From Bifidobacterium apri (GTDB lineage: Bacteria > Actinomycetota > Actinomycetes > Actinomycetales > Bifidobacteriaceae): DNA of 64,000 bases. The stretch spans positions 186,001 to 250,000 of the forward strand of contig NZ_WBSO01000003.1 in the NCBI RefSeq assembly GCF_009299485.1, read 5' to 3'. This document shows, one piece after another, positions 17,998 through 26,797 of the stretch. The notes below the pieces were generated by a model, which was not told where the DNA came from, made no database searches, and was given only the letters and a program-made list of their open reading frames with translations. How positions within the stretch are numbered: position 1 is the stretch's first letter; each line of letters starts with the position of its first letter. The translations under genes were made by a program, and so were the position numbers.

Positions 17998-18029
17998 ATG
18001 CCGGTATCCCGAAAGGGTGCCGGCATTTG
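17998..18029 (+). terminator. Terminator after rpsI
   Basis: The stem ATGCCGG / CCGGCAT with an inner TCCC-GAAA-GGG hairpin is followed by a short T-rich tail. A second hairpin (GTGCGTG / CACGCAC, 17967-17986) lies just before it. Confidence 0.65.
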
Positions 18030-18075
18030 TCGTTTGCCTAGGCCATCAGCATGCTCGACGAGCAGCAACGGCTGG

Positions 18076-18140
18076 GGCAAGGCCTTCCGGTGTTCTCGCT
18101 GTAGGCCTTGCCGGGGACGGGGATGATCGTGTAACGATCA
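18076..18140 (-). terminator. Paired hairpins downstream of glgX
   Basis: Two inverted repeats lie just past the glgX stop on the minus strand: TGATCGT / ACGATCA (18124-18140) and GGCAAGGCCT / AGGCCTTGCC (18076-18112). Neither has a T tract. They may end or protect the glgX mRNA. Confidence 0.4.
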
Positions 18141-18149
18141 CCGTCGATA

Positions 18150-20738
18150 TCAGTCGGATTGGTCAGTCGGCTTGATCTGTTGCATCAGCGTGATGCTGTA
18201 TTCGGGGACCATCCAGGTGTCTTGTGGCGGGGTGGCGGTGCGATGTTGCGCCGCGCGCATGGCAGGGTTGCCCGCGGCATCTTCCATCGGCGTCGTGGCT
18301 GCCGGCACATCCTCGTCTGCGATTGCGCGATCTGCATGATGCAACGGTTCGAACGCGTCTGCCTGATTGATGATGCTTGGGACTTGGGGGGTCATCGCCG
18401 AGGTGGAGTCATGTGCCGTGTTTTGGGCATGGGCGATCACGTCGCTGAGGGCGTATTGTGCCAGATGCATTGCCATCCAGTTGGTGTCAGGCGAATGCTG
18501 GGCAACGGTGACTTTCGCGCCGGGCGCGGGCTCGATGCCCTCTGCTTGCGCCGAGCTCCACACGGTCTGCCATGAACTGTCGGCGGGCAGCCGGAAGCTG
18601 CAATCGCCGGCATCGCCATTGATGACGATGAGCAGGTCGGCGGCATTGCGGGCGATGAGGCGCATGGTGAAGCGGCGGGTCATCTTGTTCGACCAGTCAG
18701 TGTTGACCGGGGCATTGCCGTCGGGCAGGAACCACTGTACGCGGTTGGACTGTTTGAACAATCCGATTTGCGTAAGACGGGTATAGAAATCCTCCGTATG
18801 GAACAGTGACAGGGATTTGCGTGCCGAAATCAGTCTTGACACGGATTCGAAGATCTTCAATTGCCGGTTTTTGCCGGTCGAGTTCATCCAATCCCATTGC
18901 AGCCATGTGATGTCATTGTCTTGGCAGTAAGCGTTGTTGTTGCCCTGCTGGCTATTGCCGAATTCGTCGCCTGCCTGAAGCATCGGCGTTCCCAACGACA
19001 GCAGCAGTGTGCCGAGCATATTGAGGGCTGCCCGTTCGCGGCGTTTGTTGATTGCGGGATCGTCGGACGGCCCTTCGTGGCCGAAATTGACCGAATAGTT
19101 GACATTCGATCCGTCGTTGTTGTCCTCGCCGTTGTCTTCGTTGTGCTTGCGCGCGTATGTGGTGAGGTCGGCGGTGGTGAAGCCGTCGTGGCAAGAGATG
19201 AAGTTGATGGATGACGGTGCGCCGCGCCCGGGCTCGGTGGCGAAGAGGTCTGCGGAACCGCACAAGCGGGTGGCCATCTCCTGCATGCCGGTTTCACTGT
19301 TGCCGGGCCGTTCGACCGGATCGGTCAGCCAGAATTGCCTGACCGCGTTGCGGAAGGCGTCGTTCCATTCGCCGAAGGGCATGCCGAACTGTCCGGTGCG
19401 CCATCCTTGGTAGCCGACATCCCATGGTTCCATGATGAGCTTGAGATTGCCGAGCAGCATGTCGCTGCGCAGGGCGTACAGGAATGGGTGGTGTTTGGTG
19501 AAGTTGCCGTCGAGACGCGCCAGCGAGGCGGCAAGGTCGAAGCGGAAGCCGTCAACGCCGATGCGTTTCGCCCAATATCGCAGACTGTCGATGGCGAAGG
19601 TGACGACATGGGTGTTGGTGAAGTCAAGCGTGTTGCCGCAGCCGGTGGTGTCTTCGAGACGGCCGGGGTTGTTGCGCTGGTGACGGTAGTAGGACAGTTC
19701 GTCCAATCCACGCCAGCATACGGTCGGGCCGTCTGTTCCGCCTTCGCACGTGTGGTTGTACACCACGTCCATGATGACTTCGAATCCGGCCTCATGCAGT
19801 GCGCGGACCATATCGATGACCTCCTGCCTGACGGCGCGGGGGCCTGAACGTTGTGCGGCCTGGGTGGCGTAAGACGGTTCCGGGGCAAAGTATCCGAGTG
19901 TCGAGTATCCCCAGTAGTTGTGTCGGCCTCGTTGCTGGAGGAACAGTTCGTCCTGTTTGGCTTGGATCGGCAGCAATTCGATGGAGGTGACCCCAAGGGT
20001 TTGCAGGTAGGACAGGGTGGTGGGGTGGGCGAGTCCCGCGTAGGTGCCGCGCAGTTCCTGTGGCAGCCATGGCGCGTTCGCGGTGAAGCCTTTGACATGG
20101 AGTTCGTAGATGACGGTTTTGCTCCATGGCACGTGGGGGTGGGAAGGTTCGCCTTCGTGCTTGGTGGTGTCCCTGTCGTCGATGGCCACCGATACTGGCA
20201 TGCTGCCCAAAGAGTCGAGGGTGCTCATCTTGCCGTCGGGGGAGCCGTGGACGACGCCGTTGTCGATGCCGCACTCATAGGAGAATGCGGAGGGGTCGAG
20301 TTTCATTGTCCCGTCGATGCCTTTGCCGTAGGGGTCGAGCAGGATTTTGTATGGGTTGAAGCGTACGTCGTGCTTCGGATTCCACTGTCCGTCCACCCGA
20401 TAGGCGTAGCGCATGCCATCCCACGCTTTTGGCAGATGGACGTACCACAGACCGTAGTTTGGGCCGCTCATGGCGAACAGGGTCTCTCGCACGTACATGG
20501 ATTCGATGATTCTTGAGCAGATCGGGAACGATCGCACTTCTTGCGTCCATGGGATCGGCGACCCCTTGAACAGGCGTACTGCTTCGTTGTAGAACGCGGA
20601 TGGCCGGTCGAGTGGCTCGTAGACGCACAGCCAGATGTGGTCTGCTGTTTCTGACCTGACAACGGCATCCGCCCCGCCGTCTTCGGTGAAGTAGAAGCCC
20701 GGCCGTGTAGCGTAGCGGTGCAATGGCGGATTTTTCAT
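18150..20738 (-). CDS. glgX: Glycogen debranching enzyme (isoamylase-type, GH13)
   Basis: An 862-residue alpha-amylase-family enzyme that cuts alpha-1,6 branches in glycogen or limit dextrins. The N-terminal CBM48-like domain (ATRPGFYFTEDGGADA..., residues about 8-180) precedes the GH13 barrel. Catalytic residues are the Asp in DGFRFDLAAS (near residue 400), the Glu in LIMEPWDVG (near 436) and the Asp in SCHDGFTTAD (near 517). The C-terminal 90 residues form a non-conserved, low-complexity extension, making it longer than usual GlgX. ATG 20738 is chosen because TACAAT lies six bases before it, giving a leaderless start; an in-frame ATG at 20786 would place the operator inside the gene. A LacI-type operator overlaps the promoter. 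Confidence 0.93.
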   Translation of the reverse strand: MKNPPLHRYATRPGFYFTEDGGADAVVRSETADHIWLCVYEPLDRPSAFYNEAVRLFKGSPIPWTQEVRSFPICSRIIESMYVRETLFAMSGPNYGLWYVHLPKAWDGMRYAYRVDGQWNPKHDVRFNPYKILLDPYGKGIDGTMKLDPSAFSYECGIDNGVVHGSPDGKMSTLDSLGSMPVSVAIDDRDTTKHEGEPSHPHVPWSKTVIYELHVKGFTANAPWLPQELRGTYAGLAHPTTLSYLQTLGVTSIELLPIQAKQDELFLQQRGRHNYWGYSTLGYFAPEPSYATQAAQRSGPRAVRQEVIDMVRALHEAGFEVIMDVVYNHTCEGGTDGPTVCWRGLDELSYYRHQRNNPGRLEDTTGCGNTLDFTNTHVVTFAIDSLRYWAKRIGVDGFRFDLAASLARLDGNFTKHHPFLYALRSDMLLGNLKLIMEPWDVGYQGWRTGQFGMPFGEWNDAFRNAVRQFWLTDPVERPGNSETGMQEMATRLCGSADLFATEPGRGAPSSINFISCHDGFTTADLTTYARKHNEDNGEDNNDGSNVNYSVNFGHEGPSDDPAINKRRERAALNMLGTLLLSLGTPMLQAGDEFGNSQQGNNNAYCQDNDITWLQWDWMNSTGKNRQLKIFESVSRLISARKSLSLFHTEDFYTRLTQIGLFKQSNRVQWFLPDGNAPVNTDWSNKMTRRFTMRLIARNAADLLIVINGDAGDCSFRLPADSSWQTVWSSAQAEGIEPAPGAKVTVAQHSPDTNWMAMHLAQYALSDVIAHAQNTAHDSTSAMTPQVPSIINQADAFEPLHHADRAIADEDVPAATTPMEDAAGNPAMRAAQHRTATPPQDTWMVPEYSITLMQQIKPTDQSD

Positions 20739-20744
20739 GGTGCC

Positions 20745-20750
20745 ATTGTA
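20745..20750 (-). promoter_or_regulatory. -10 box of a leaderless glgX transcript
   Basis: On the minus strand TACAAT is followed by six bases and the ATG at 20738. It is a good -10 match, and the operator described next covers the position of the -35. Confidence 0.55.
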
Positions 20751-20764
20751 AGGTCTGCGATTGC

Positions 20765-20778
20765 TGTTTGCGTAAACA
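20765..20778. promoter_or_regulatory. LacI-family operator-like palindrome at the glgX promoter
   Basis: TGTTTGCGTAAACA is a 14-bp palindrome with a central CG and 12 symmetric positions, the form bound by LacI-family sugar regulators. It spans about -27 to -40 relative to a transcript starting at the glgX ATG. Carbohydrate regulation of glgX in bifidobacteria by such repressors is plausible; which protein binds is not shown here. Confidence 0.55.
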
Positions 20779-20939
20779 TCGCACACAATATGGTCAGTTG
20801 TTAGGGTATTTGCCTAGTTGTGCAACGAAGGTAACAGAAGCAAACAAAATACGTTCAATATCGCGCATGAGATGCTCGGCGAGTTCCATGAAACGCTCAA
20901 CACCACGCAAGTACGAGAACGTACCGGTTATCCGCTACA

Positions 20940-20957
20940 TTGTGATGAAGGTCACAC
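20940..20957. promoter_or_regulatory. Rex-like operator upstream of adhE
   Basis: TTGTGATGAAGGTCACAC has the half-sites TTGTGA and TCACAC around a six-base spacer, one mismatch from the symmetric TTGTGA-n6-TCACAA form recognised by the NADH-sensing repressor Rex. It lies 65 bases before the adhE start. AdhE is a classic Rex target. Confidence 0.5.
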
Positions 20958-21021
20958 ATTTCGGTGACGAGCCGCCGACCGGCGGTGACCTCTTATGCAC
21001 TACAGGCTCGAGGAGGACCAA

Positions 21022-23754
21022 TTGGCAGAAGCAAAGAAAACAGAGGCTACCAAGCCAAGCCCCGAAGAAAAGCTGATCGCGGCTCAGGCCGAGGTTGACG
21101 AGCTGGTCAAGAAGGCCCAGGTTGCCCTGAAGGAATTCGAGAAGCTGGATCAAAAGCAGGTTGACCACATCGTCGCGAAGGCGTCTGTCGCGGCGCTGAA
21201 CAAGCATCTGCAGCTGGCGAAGATGGCCGTGGACGAAACCGGTCGTGGCCTCGTCGAAGACAAGGCGACCAAGAACATCTTCGCTTGCGAGCATGTCACC
21301 CATTATCTGGCAGGGCAGAAGACCGTCGGCATCATCCGCTCCGACGACGTCCTCGGCATCGATGAAATCGCTGAACCGGTCGGTGTCGTCGCTGGTGTCA
21401 CCCCGGTCACCAACCCGACCTCCACCGCCATCTTCAAGTCCCTGATCGCACTGAAGACCCGTTGCCCGATCGTCTTCGGCTTCCATCCGTTCGCGCAGAA
21501 GTGCTCCGTCGCCGCCGCCAAGATCGTGCGTGACGCCGCCATTGCCGCGGGCGCACCTGAGAACTGTATCCAGTGGATTGAGCACCCGTCCATCGAGGCG
21601 ACCGGCGCGCTCATGCGGCACGACGGTGTCGCCACGATTCTTGCGACCGGTGGGCCGGGCATGGTCAAAGCCGCCTACACCTCCGGCAAGCCGGCTCTTG
21701 GCGTGGGCCCAGGCAATGCCCCCGCATACGTGGATTCCGATGTCGATATCGAACGTGCAGCCAACGACCTCATTCTGTCCAAGCACTTCGACTATGGCAT
21801 GATCTGCGCCACCGAACAGGCGATCATCGCCCACAAGGACATCTACGACCCGCTGGTCAAGGAACTCAAGCGTCGCAAGGCATACTTCGTGAACGCCGAC
21901 GAAAAGGCCAAGCTCGAACAGTACATGTTCGGTTGCACCGCGTATTCCGGCGGCTCTCCCAAGCTCAACTCCATCGTGCCGGGCAAATCCCCGCAATACA
22001 TCGCGCATGAGGCGGGCTTCGAAGTCCCCGCCGACGTGACCATCCTCGCTGCTGAATGCAAGGAAGTTGGTGAGATGGAACCGCTCACCCTTGAGAAGCT
22101 TTGCCCCGTTCACGCCGTGCTCAAGGCCGACAGCAAGGAGCAGGCCTTCGAGATGTGTGAAGAGATGCTCAAGCATGGCGCCGGCCACACCGCCGCCATC
22201 CATACCAACAATCAGGACCTGGCCCGTGAGTTCGGCCTGCGTATGCACGCCTGCCGTATCATCTGGAACTCCCCGAGCTCGCTCGGCGGCATCGGCGATA
22301 TCTACAATTCCATCGCCCCGTCCCTGACGCTCGGCTGCGGCTCCTACGGCGGCAACTCGGTGTCCGGCAACGTCCAGGCCGTCAATCTCATCAACATCAA
22401 GCGCATCGCACGGAGGAACAACAACATGCAGTGGTTCAAGGTGCCGTCGAAGACCTATTTCGAGCCGAACGCCATCCGGTATCTGCGCGACATGTACAAC
22501 CTTAACCGTGCGGTTATCGTATGCGACAAGGTCATGGAACAACTTGGCGTGGTCGACAAGATCATCGACCAGCTGCGTGCCCGTCAGAACCGCGTCACCT
22601 TCCGTATCATCGACTATGTTGAGCCGGAGCCGTCGGTTGAGACCGTCGAGCGTGGCGCGTCCATGATGCGCGACGAGTTCAAGCCCGACACCATCATCGC
22701 CGTCGGCGGTGGCTCTGCGATGGACGCCGCGAAGGTCATGTGGCTCATGTACGAGCACCCGGAAATCGCCTTCTCCGATGTGCGCGAGAAGTTCTTCGAT
22801 ATCCGCAAGCGCGCGTTCAAGATCCCGCCGCTGGGCGAGAAGGCCAAGCTCGTGTGCATCCCGACGTCTTCCGGCACTGGCTCGGAAGTCACCCCGTACG
22901 CCGTGATCACCGACCACAAGACCGGCTACAAGTACCCGATCACCGATTACGCGCTGACCCCGTCGGTGGCCATCGTCGATCCGGTGCTCGCCCGCACCCA
23001 GCCGCGCCGCTTGGCTTGCGATTCCGGCATGGACGCCCTGACCCACGCGATCGAGGCATACGTGTCCGTCTACTCGAACGATTTCACCGACGCGATGGCA
23101 TTGCACGCCATCAAGATCATCTGGGACAACCTGTCCGAGTCCGTCAACGGTGAGGCCGGCCTCGAGAAGACCGCCGCGCAGGAGCATATGCATAATGCAG
23201 CCACCATGGCCGGCATGGCATTCGGCTCCGGCTTCCTGGGCATGTGCCACAGCATGGCGCACACCATCGGCGCGCTGTGCCACGTGGTCCACGGGCACAC
23301 GAACGCCATTCTGCTGCCGTACGTCATTCGATACAACGGCCAGGTCCCGTCCGAACCGACCAGCTGGCCGAAGTACAACAAGTATGTGGCTCCGCAGCGG
23401 TATCAGGACATCGCTCGCCTGATCGGCATCGACCCGGGCAAGACCCCTGAGGAAGGTGTGGAGAATCTCGCCCGTGCCATCGAGGACTACCGCGACAACA
23501 AGCTCGGTATGGACGCCAGCTTCAAGGCTTGCGGTGTCGATGAAGATACGTACTGGTCGCTGATCGATCGTATCGGCATGCGCGCCTACGAGGATCAGTG
23601 CACGCCGGCGAACCCGCGCATCCCGCTCATCGAAGACATGGAGGACATCGCCATCGCGGCATATTACGGTGTCTCCCAGGCTGAAGGGCACAAGCTGCGC
23701 GTCGATCGTCTCGGCGTCGCCGCCACTGAGGAAGCCTCCCAGCGCGTGAAGTGA
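21022..23754 (+). CDS. adhE: Bifunctional aldehyde-alcohol dehydrogenase
   Basis: A 910-residue fusion that reduces acetyl-CoA to acetaldehyde and then to ethanol, regenerating two NAD+; in bifidobacteria it balances the fructose-6-phosphate shunt. The N-terminal aldehyde dehydrogenase half (to about residue 450) carries the catalytic Cys262 in GMICATEQ. The C-terminal iron alcohol dehydrogenase half has GGGSAMDAAKVMW, MDALTHAIEAYVS, GMCHSMAHTIGA and HGHTNAILLPYV, which include the Fe ligands. The TTG start at 21022 is fixed by AGGAGG five bases upstream. AdhE proteins form helical filaments (spirosomes). A Rex-like site lies upstream and a very long hairpin follows. Confidence 0.97.
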   Translation: MAEAKKTEATKPSPEEKLIAAQAEVDELVKKAQVALKEFEKLDQKQVDHIVAKASVAALNKHLQLAKMAVDETGRGLVEDKATKNIFACEHVTHYLAGQKTVGIIRSDDVLGIDEIAEPVGVVAGVTPVTNPTSTAIFKSLIALKTRCPIVFGFHPFAQKCSVAAAKIVRDAAIAAGAPENCIQWIEHPSIEATGALMRHDGVATILATGGPGMVKAAYTSGKPALGVGPGNAPAYVDSDVDIERAANDLILSKHFDYGMICATEQAIIAHKDIYDPLVKELKRRKAYFVNADEKAKLEQYMFGCTAYSGGSPKLNSIVPGKSPQYIAHEAGFEVPADVTILAAECKEVGEMEPLTLEKLCPVHAVLKADSKEQAFEMCEEMLKHGAGHTAAIHTNNQDLAREFGLRMHACRIIWNSPSSLGGIGDIYNSIAPSLTLGCGSYGGNSVSGNVQAVNLINIKRIARRNNNMQWFKVPSKTYFEPNAIRYLRDMYNLNRAVIVCDKVMEQLGVVDKIIDQLRARQNRVTFRIIDYVEPEPSVETVERGASMMRDEFKPDTIIAVGGGSAMDAAKVMWLMYEHPEIAFSDVREKFFDIRKRAFKIPPLGEKAKLVCIPTSSGTGSEVTPYAVITDHKTGYKYPITDYALTPSVAIVDPVLARTQPRRLACDSGMDALTHAIEAYVSVYSNDFTDAMALHAIKIIWDNLSESVNGEAGLEKTAAQEHMHNAATMAGMAFGSGFLGMCHSMAHTIGALCHVVHGHTNAILLPYVIRYNGQVPSEPTSWPKYNKYVAPQRYQDIARLIGIDPGKTPEEGVENLARAIEDYRDNKLGMDASFKACGVDEDTYWSLIDRIGMRAYEDQCTPANPRIPLIEDMEDIAIAAYYGVSQAEGHKLRVDRLGVAATEEASQRVK

Positions 23755-23782
23755 CGCATACGAGCCCAGTCTCGTAAGCGGT

Positions 23783-23832
23783 GAACGACGTTGCGCCGCC
23801 ATGCCTTCGGGTATGGCGGCGCAACGTCGTTC
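23783..23832 (+). terminator. Twenty-bp perfect inverted repeat after adhE
   Basis: Arms 23783-23802 and 23813-23832 are exactly complementary over 20 bp around a loop with TTCG at its centre. It lies 28 bases after the stop. It is longer than most intrinsic terminators and lacks a T tract, so mRNA protection or Rho-assisted termination is possible. Confidence 0.7.
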
Positions 23833-23925
23833 TATCAGTCGGACTGTCAAGAGTCGGTGCTCTGCCTCTCCCGCCTGCGGATGGCGTCACGCGCAGGGGC
23901 CGACGCCTGATGCTCCGCGGTTCGG

Positions 23926-24813
23926 TCAAGGCATGCACGCGATGACCGTGCAGATGCTTGTCAGCGCCACCGACACACACTCAGTCAAGGCGAGACGGGA
24001 TATCGGCGGCCGCTGCCGTGTATTCGCCGCGTCCCATACCCCGACACGCGCGGTCAACACCAGTGCGGCAAGAATCGCGGCCCATGGCCGGGTGAACACC
24101 CCCAGATACGCCGCCATCATGGCTGCAAGCAGTATGCCGACATGCCACAGGATCGCAGCCTGCCGATACCGGTGGTCGCCGAACCGGCGGATCATGCTGC
24201 GTACAAACAACAGCGAACCGAATTCATAGGCGAACATCATGGCGGCGACGGAGAGCAGGCGTGCGTCGAAGGCCTGTGGCGGCCACCATCCGAAGGCGTT
24301 CCACCATGCCAAATCATCGGGCAATACCGCCGCGGCGGAATCCACGGCTGATGGCAACACTGCGGGGACCAGGCATGAGGCGATGATGCCCGCCGTCTGC
24401 GATACCATGCCGCTGGCGCTGTGACGAACCGCGATATCCAACAGGCTGGCGGCGCACAGGACGGCGAATATCGGAGCCCAACGAAGGAGTCCGGGGGCGG
24501 CGGCAAGCGTTGCGCACCCGCATATGGCCGTTGCAAGCGTCCAGCCGAGCCATGCGGCGGCGGATCGGCGTCCGGCGGGGGAGAACATCCACCGGCTGAG
24601 GGCATATTGGGTGCAGTAGCACAACGCCCAATCCCAGCTGATCAGCAATGCCATCGCGATGGTATGGGCGAATGGGCGGCCGGACAGTCCGGCCGACACG
24701 GTTCCGACCATCGCCGGAGCCAGCACCATCGCCCAGCTGCCGGGTTGCCGGGGTACCCATCGTGCCAGTGACGCCTGCCGGGGGATGTGATGCGGGAACG
24801 CTCGTGATGCCAT
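23926..24813 (-). CDS. YwiC-like membrane protein
   Basis: A 295-residue integral membrane protein with about eight hydrophobic segments. The N-terminal motif PRQPGSWAMVLAPAMVG matches the start of the YwiC-like family (Pfam YwiC), as does ISWDWALCYCTQYALSRW. The function of the family is unknown. On the minus strand TAGGAT lies six bases before the ATG, with TTGGCG 18 bp further upstream, so it may be leaderless. It is divergent from the TetR gene, whose start is 156 bases away; regulation of this gene by that protein is possible but unproven. Confidence 0.75.
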   Translation of the reverse strand: MASRAFPHHIPRQASLARWVPRQPGSWAMVLAPAMVGTVSAGLSGRPFAHTIAMALLISWDWALCYCTQYALSRWMFSPAGRRSAAAWLGWTLATAICGCATLAAAPGLLRWAPIFAVLCAASLLDIAVRHSASGMVSQTAGIIASCLVPAVLPSAVDSAAAVLPDDLAWWNAFGWWPPQAFDARLLSVAAMMFAYEFGSLLFVRSMIRRFGDHRYRQAAILWHVGILLAAMMAAYLGVFTRPWAAILAALVLTARVGVWDAANTRQRPPISRLALTECVSVALTSICTVIACMP

Positions 24814-24956
24814 ATGTGCATCCTACGGGAGATTTTGGTGACGCGCCAAAAGGGACGGGTATGCCAGGGCGGGGCCGCCACGGGGCGGCACGGGTTCCGA
24901 ATGCGGCGGCACCATGCGTTCGTCGCAGAGGTTAGGACGGGTAAAAGCCGAGATGC

Positions 24957-24962
24957 TATCAT
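24957..24962 (+). promoter_or_regulatory. -10 box of a leaderless tetR transcript
   Basis: TATCAT is followed by seven bases and the GTG at 24970. TTAGGA lies 19 bp upstream as a weak -35. No ribosome-binding site lies between the box and the GTG. Confidence 0.5.
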
Positions 24963-24969
24963 TCCCGTT

Positions 24970-25653
24970 GTGCATGAAACAGAGGAATTGACTAGACCGC
25001 AGCATCGCGCGCCACGGGGCAAGTACGCCCCCAGCAGGGTGCGGCGTGAACTGATCTGTTCGACGGTGTTGGACCTCGTCGATCAATCCGGGTACGACGA
25101 TGTGACTGTCGTGCGGATCTCCGAGGCGACGGGCATACCGCAGTCCAGTGTGCTGTACCATTTCCCGACGAAAGATCATCTTTTGGTGGGGGCGATGGAA
25201 CTCGCTGATGCAAGGGAACGCGAACAGTACGATCTGGAGACCGCGTGGCCTGAATTCAACGCCAGCGCACTGACCGATCTCATCGATGCCAGACTCCGGC
25301 GATGCAACCGTTTGCGTTTGCTGACCTATCTGCGTGGTTTGGCTATGCAACCGCAGAATCCTGCGAACGCCTATCTGATGCGCAAAGACCGCGAGACCGT
25401 CGAGCATTGGACCCGGTTGTGCTCCCGCTTGCAACGGCAGGGGGAGATGCATCCAGCTCTCGATTCGCGACAGACCGCCTTGCAGATTCTCGCGTTGTGG
25501 CACGGTTTGGTCCAGTGGTACCTGCTTGACGATTCCTCGCAAGTCGAGCCTGACGCCATCCGTGATGTGTTTCTCAATGGAGTGCGCCATCTGATGTGCA
25601 AGAACTGGCAGGATTTCATCAAACAGTTCGCCGATACAAAGCTTGGTATATAG
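24970..25653 (+). CDS. TetR/AcrR-family transcriptional regulator
   Basis: A 227-residue one-component regulator. The N-terminal helix-turn-helix, about residues 28-75, reads VTVVRISEATGIPQSSVLYHFPTKDHLLVGAM, typical of TetR (ending in YHFPTKDHLL). The C-terminal ligand domain is not conserved; its ligand is unknown. I chose GTG 24970 because it sits seven bases after TATCAT; in-frame ATGs further upstream (for example 24814) would run into the divergent promoter region. Likely targets are its own gene, the divergent YwiC-like gene, or the convergent esterase. Confidence 0.85.
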   Translation: MHETEELTRPQHRAPRGKYAPSRVRRELICSTVLDLVDQSGYDDVTVVRISEATGIPQSSVLYHFPTKDHLLVGAMELADAREREQYDLETAWPEFNASALTDLIDARLRRCNRLRLLTYLRGLAMQPQNPANAYLMRKDRETVEHWTRLCSRLQRQGEMHPALDSRQTALQILALWHGLVQWYLLDDSSQVEPDAIRDVFLNGVRHLMCKNWQDFIKQFADTKLGI

Positions 25654-25738
25654 CGCGAAGCTGACGGATACATGATGCCAGCCGGTGGTCTGCCGGTGGG
25701 TCCGCAGGTGTGAACGGTCGGCTCCGACATGCGGTTTG

Positions 25739-26797
25739 CTACCGGATCAGACGGTAGGAGAAATCATGTATTTGGCGGAAGACTTCTTTGCTTTCGTCAA
25801 GCCATGACATGCACACGCTGTACACGTGTCCCAGGCTGGCGCCCGGCTGCGCCTTGACATCATGAAGCTCGAAATCCTTGTGCGCATGGGACAGTGATGT
25901 AGCCAACGCCAGGGTTTCGGCTTCGATGAAATCGTCGCTGCTGGTCACCAGATATGCAGGCGGGATGGCGCAATTGCGGATGAGGTCGGTGCTGAATCTG
26001 ACATCCGGGTCGATGCCGGCCAGACGCTTGAAGAATTGCGGGCCGATCACCGATACCACATCGTCCGGCCGCTCATCGCCGTAGTGCGGGTGCGGTACTC
26101 CAGGGGTGAATGGGGAAATGTCGAAAAGACCTGAGATTGTGGCGATGCCGTTGATGGACAGTCCCGATGGCGTGATGTCGTATGCGCGCGCCGCCCACGG
26201 ATTGTTCTGCAGTACGGCTTGGTAGAATGCGAGCGTGCCGCCGGCGGAGTCGCCGGTGATGAAGCAATGCCTCAGGTCGATGGGGTACGCGTCGCCGTGT
26301 TGCGCGATCCATGTCAGGCCGGCTGCGATGTCTTGCAATTGCCCGATGAAATCAGTCTGCGGCGCAGGCCGGTAGTTGAGGGAGAAGACCGCGAACCCGT
26401 GCTGGGCGAGCGTGACATTGAAATTGCGGTTGAGTTCCTTATATCCGTAGACGAATCCGCCGCCGTGGATATCCACATAGACGGGGAGTGCATGGCCGCC
26501 TCTGACTACGGCATCATGCGGCAGATACAGATCGAGCCGGTGCCCGCGCACGTCGTCGTCGAGATAGGGGATATCGGTGACCATATCGATGTCGTCGGGG
26601 ACGGACCAATAGCGGGAGCGGGGCATATCGCTGTTCGCGAATGCCAGACGCGTATCGCGGATGATCTGGACGGCATGCGCGGGATAGGCGCAATTGGTGA
26701 GGTCGGCGTCGAATTCCGTCCAGGTGGCGGAACGCGGATTGCCAAAATCGAACTGGGGTGTATCGCCCAACACCGGTTCATAGCGAAGCTGTACCAT
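25739..26797 (-). CDS. Alpha/beta hydrolase, HSL-type esterase/lipase
   Basis: A 352-residue cytoplasmic hydrolase of the hormone-sensitive-lipase (alpha/beta hydrolase fold-3) family. It has the oxyanion motif DIHGGGFVYG, the nucleophile motif GDSAGG, an Asp in SSDDFIEAE and the His in GASLGHVYSV. The substrate is unknown; carboxylesters with short acyl chains are usual. The start at 26797 is chosen because GGAGG lies seven bases upstream; an in-frame ATG at 26998 would add 67 residues of non-conserved sequence. It converges on the TetR gene. Confidence 0.88.
   Translation of the reverse strand: MVQLRYEPVLGDTPQFDFGNPRSATWTEFDADLTNCAYPAHAVQIIRDTRLAFANSDMPRSRYWSVPDDIDMVTDIPYLDDDVRGHRLDLYLPHDAVVRGGHALPVYVDIHGGGFVYGYKELNRNFNVTLAQHGFAVFSLNYRPAPQTDFIGQLQDIAAGLTWIAQHGDAYPIDLRHCFITGDSAGGTLAFYQAVLQNNPWAARAYDITPSGLSINGIATISGLFDISPFTPGVPHPHYGDERPDDVVSVIGPQFFKRLAGIDPDVRFSTDLIRNCAIPPAYLVTSSDDFIEAETLALATSLSHAHKDFELHDVKAQPGASLGHVYSVCMSWLDESKEVFRQIHDFSYRLIR

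Noticed and set aside
20935..23850. A 971-codon open frame antisense to adhE
   Set aside because: It mirrors the codon structure of adhE on the other strand, has no family motif and no ribosome-binding site. Long antisense frames are expected opposite strongly biased GC-rich genes.
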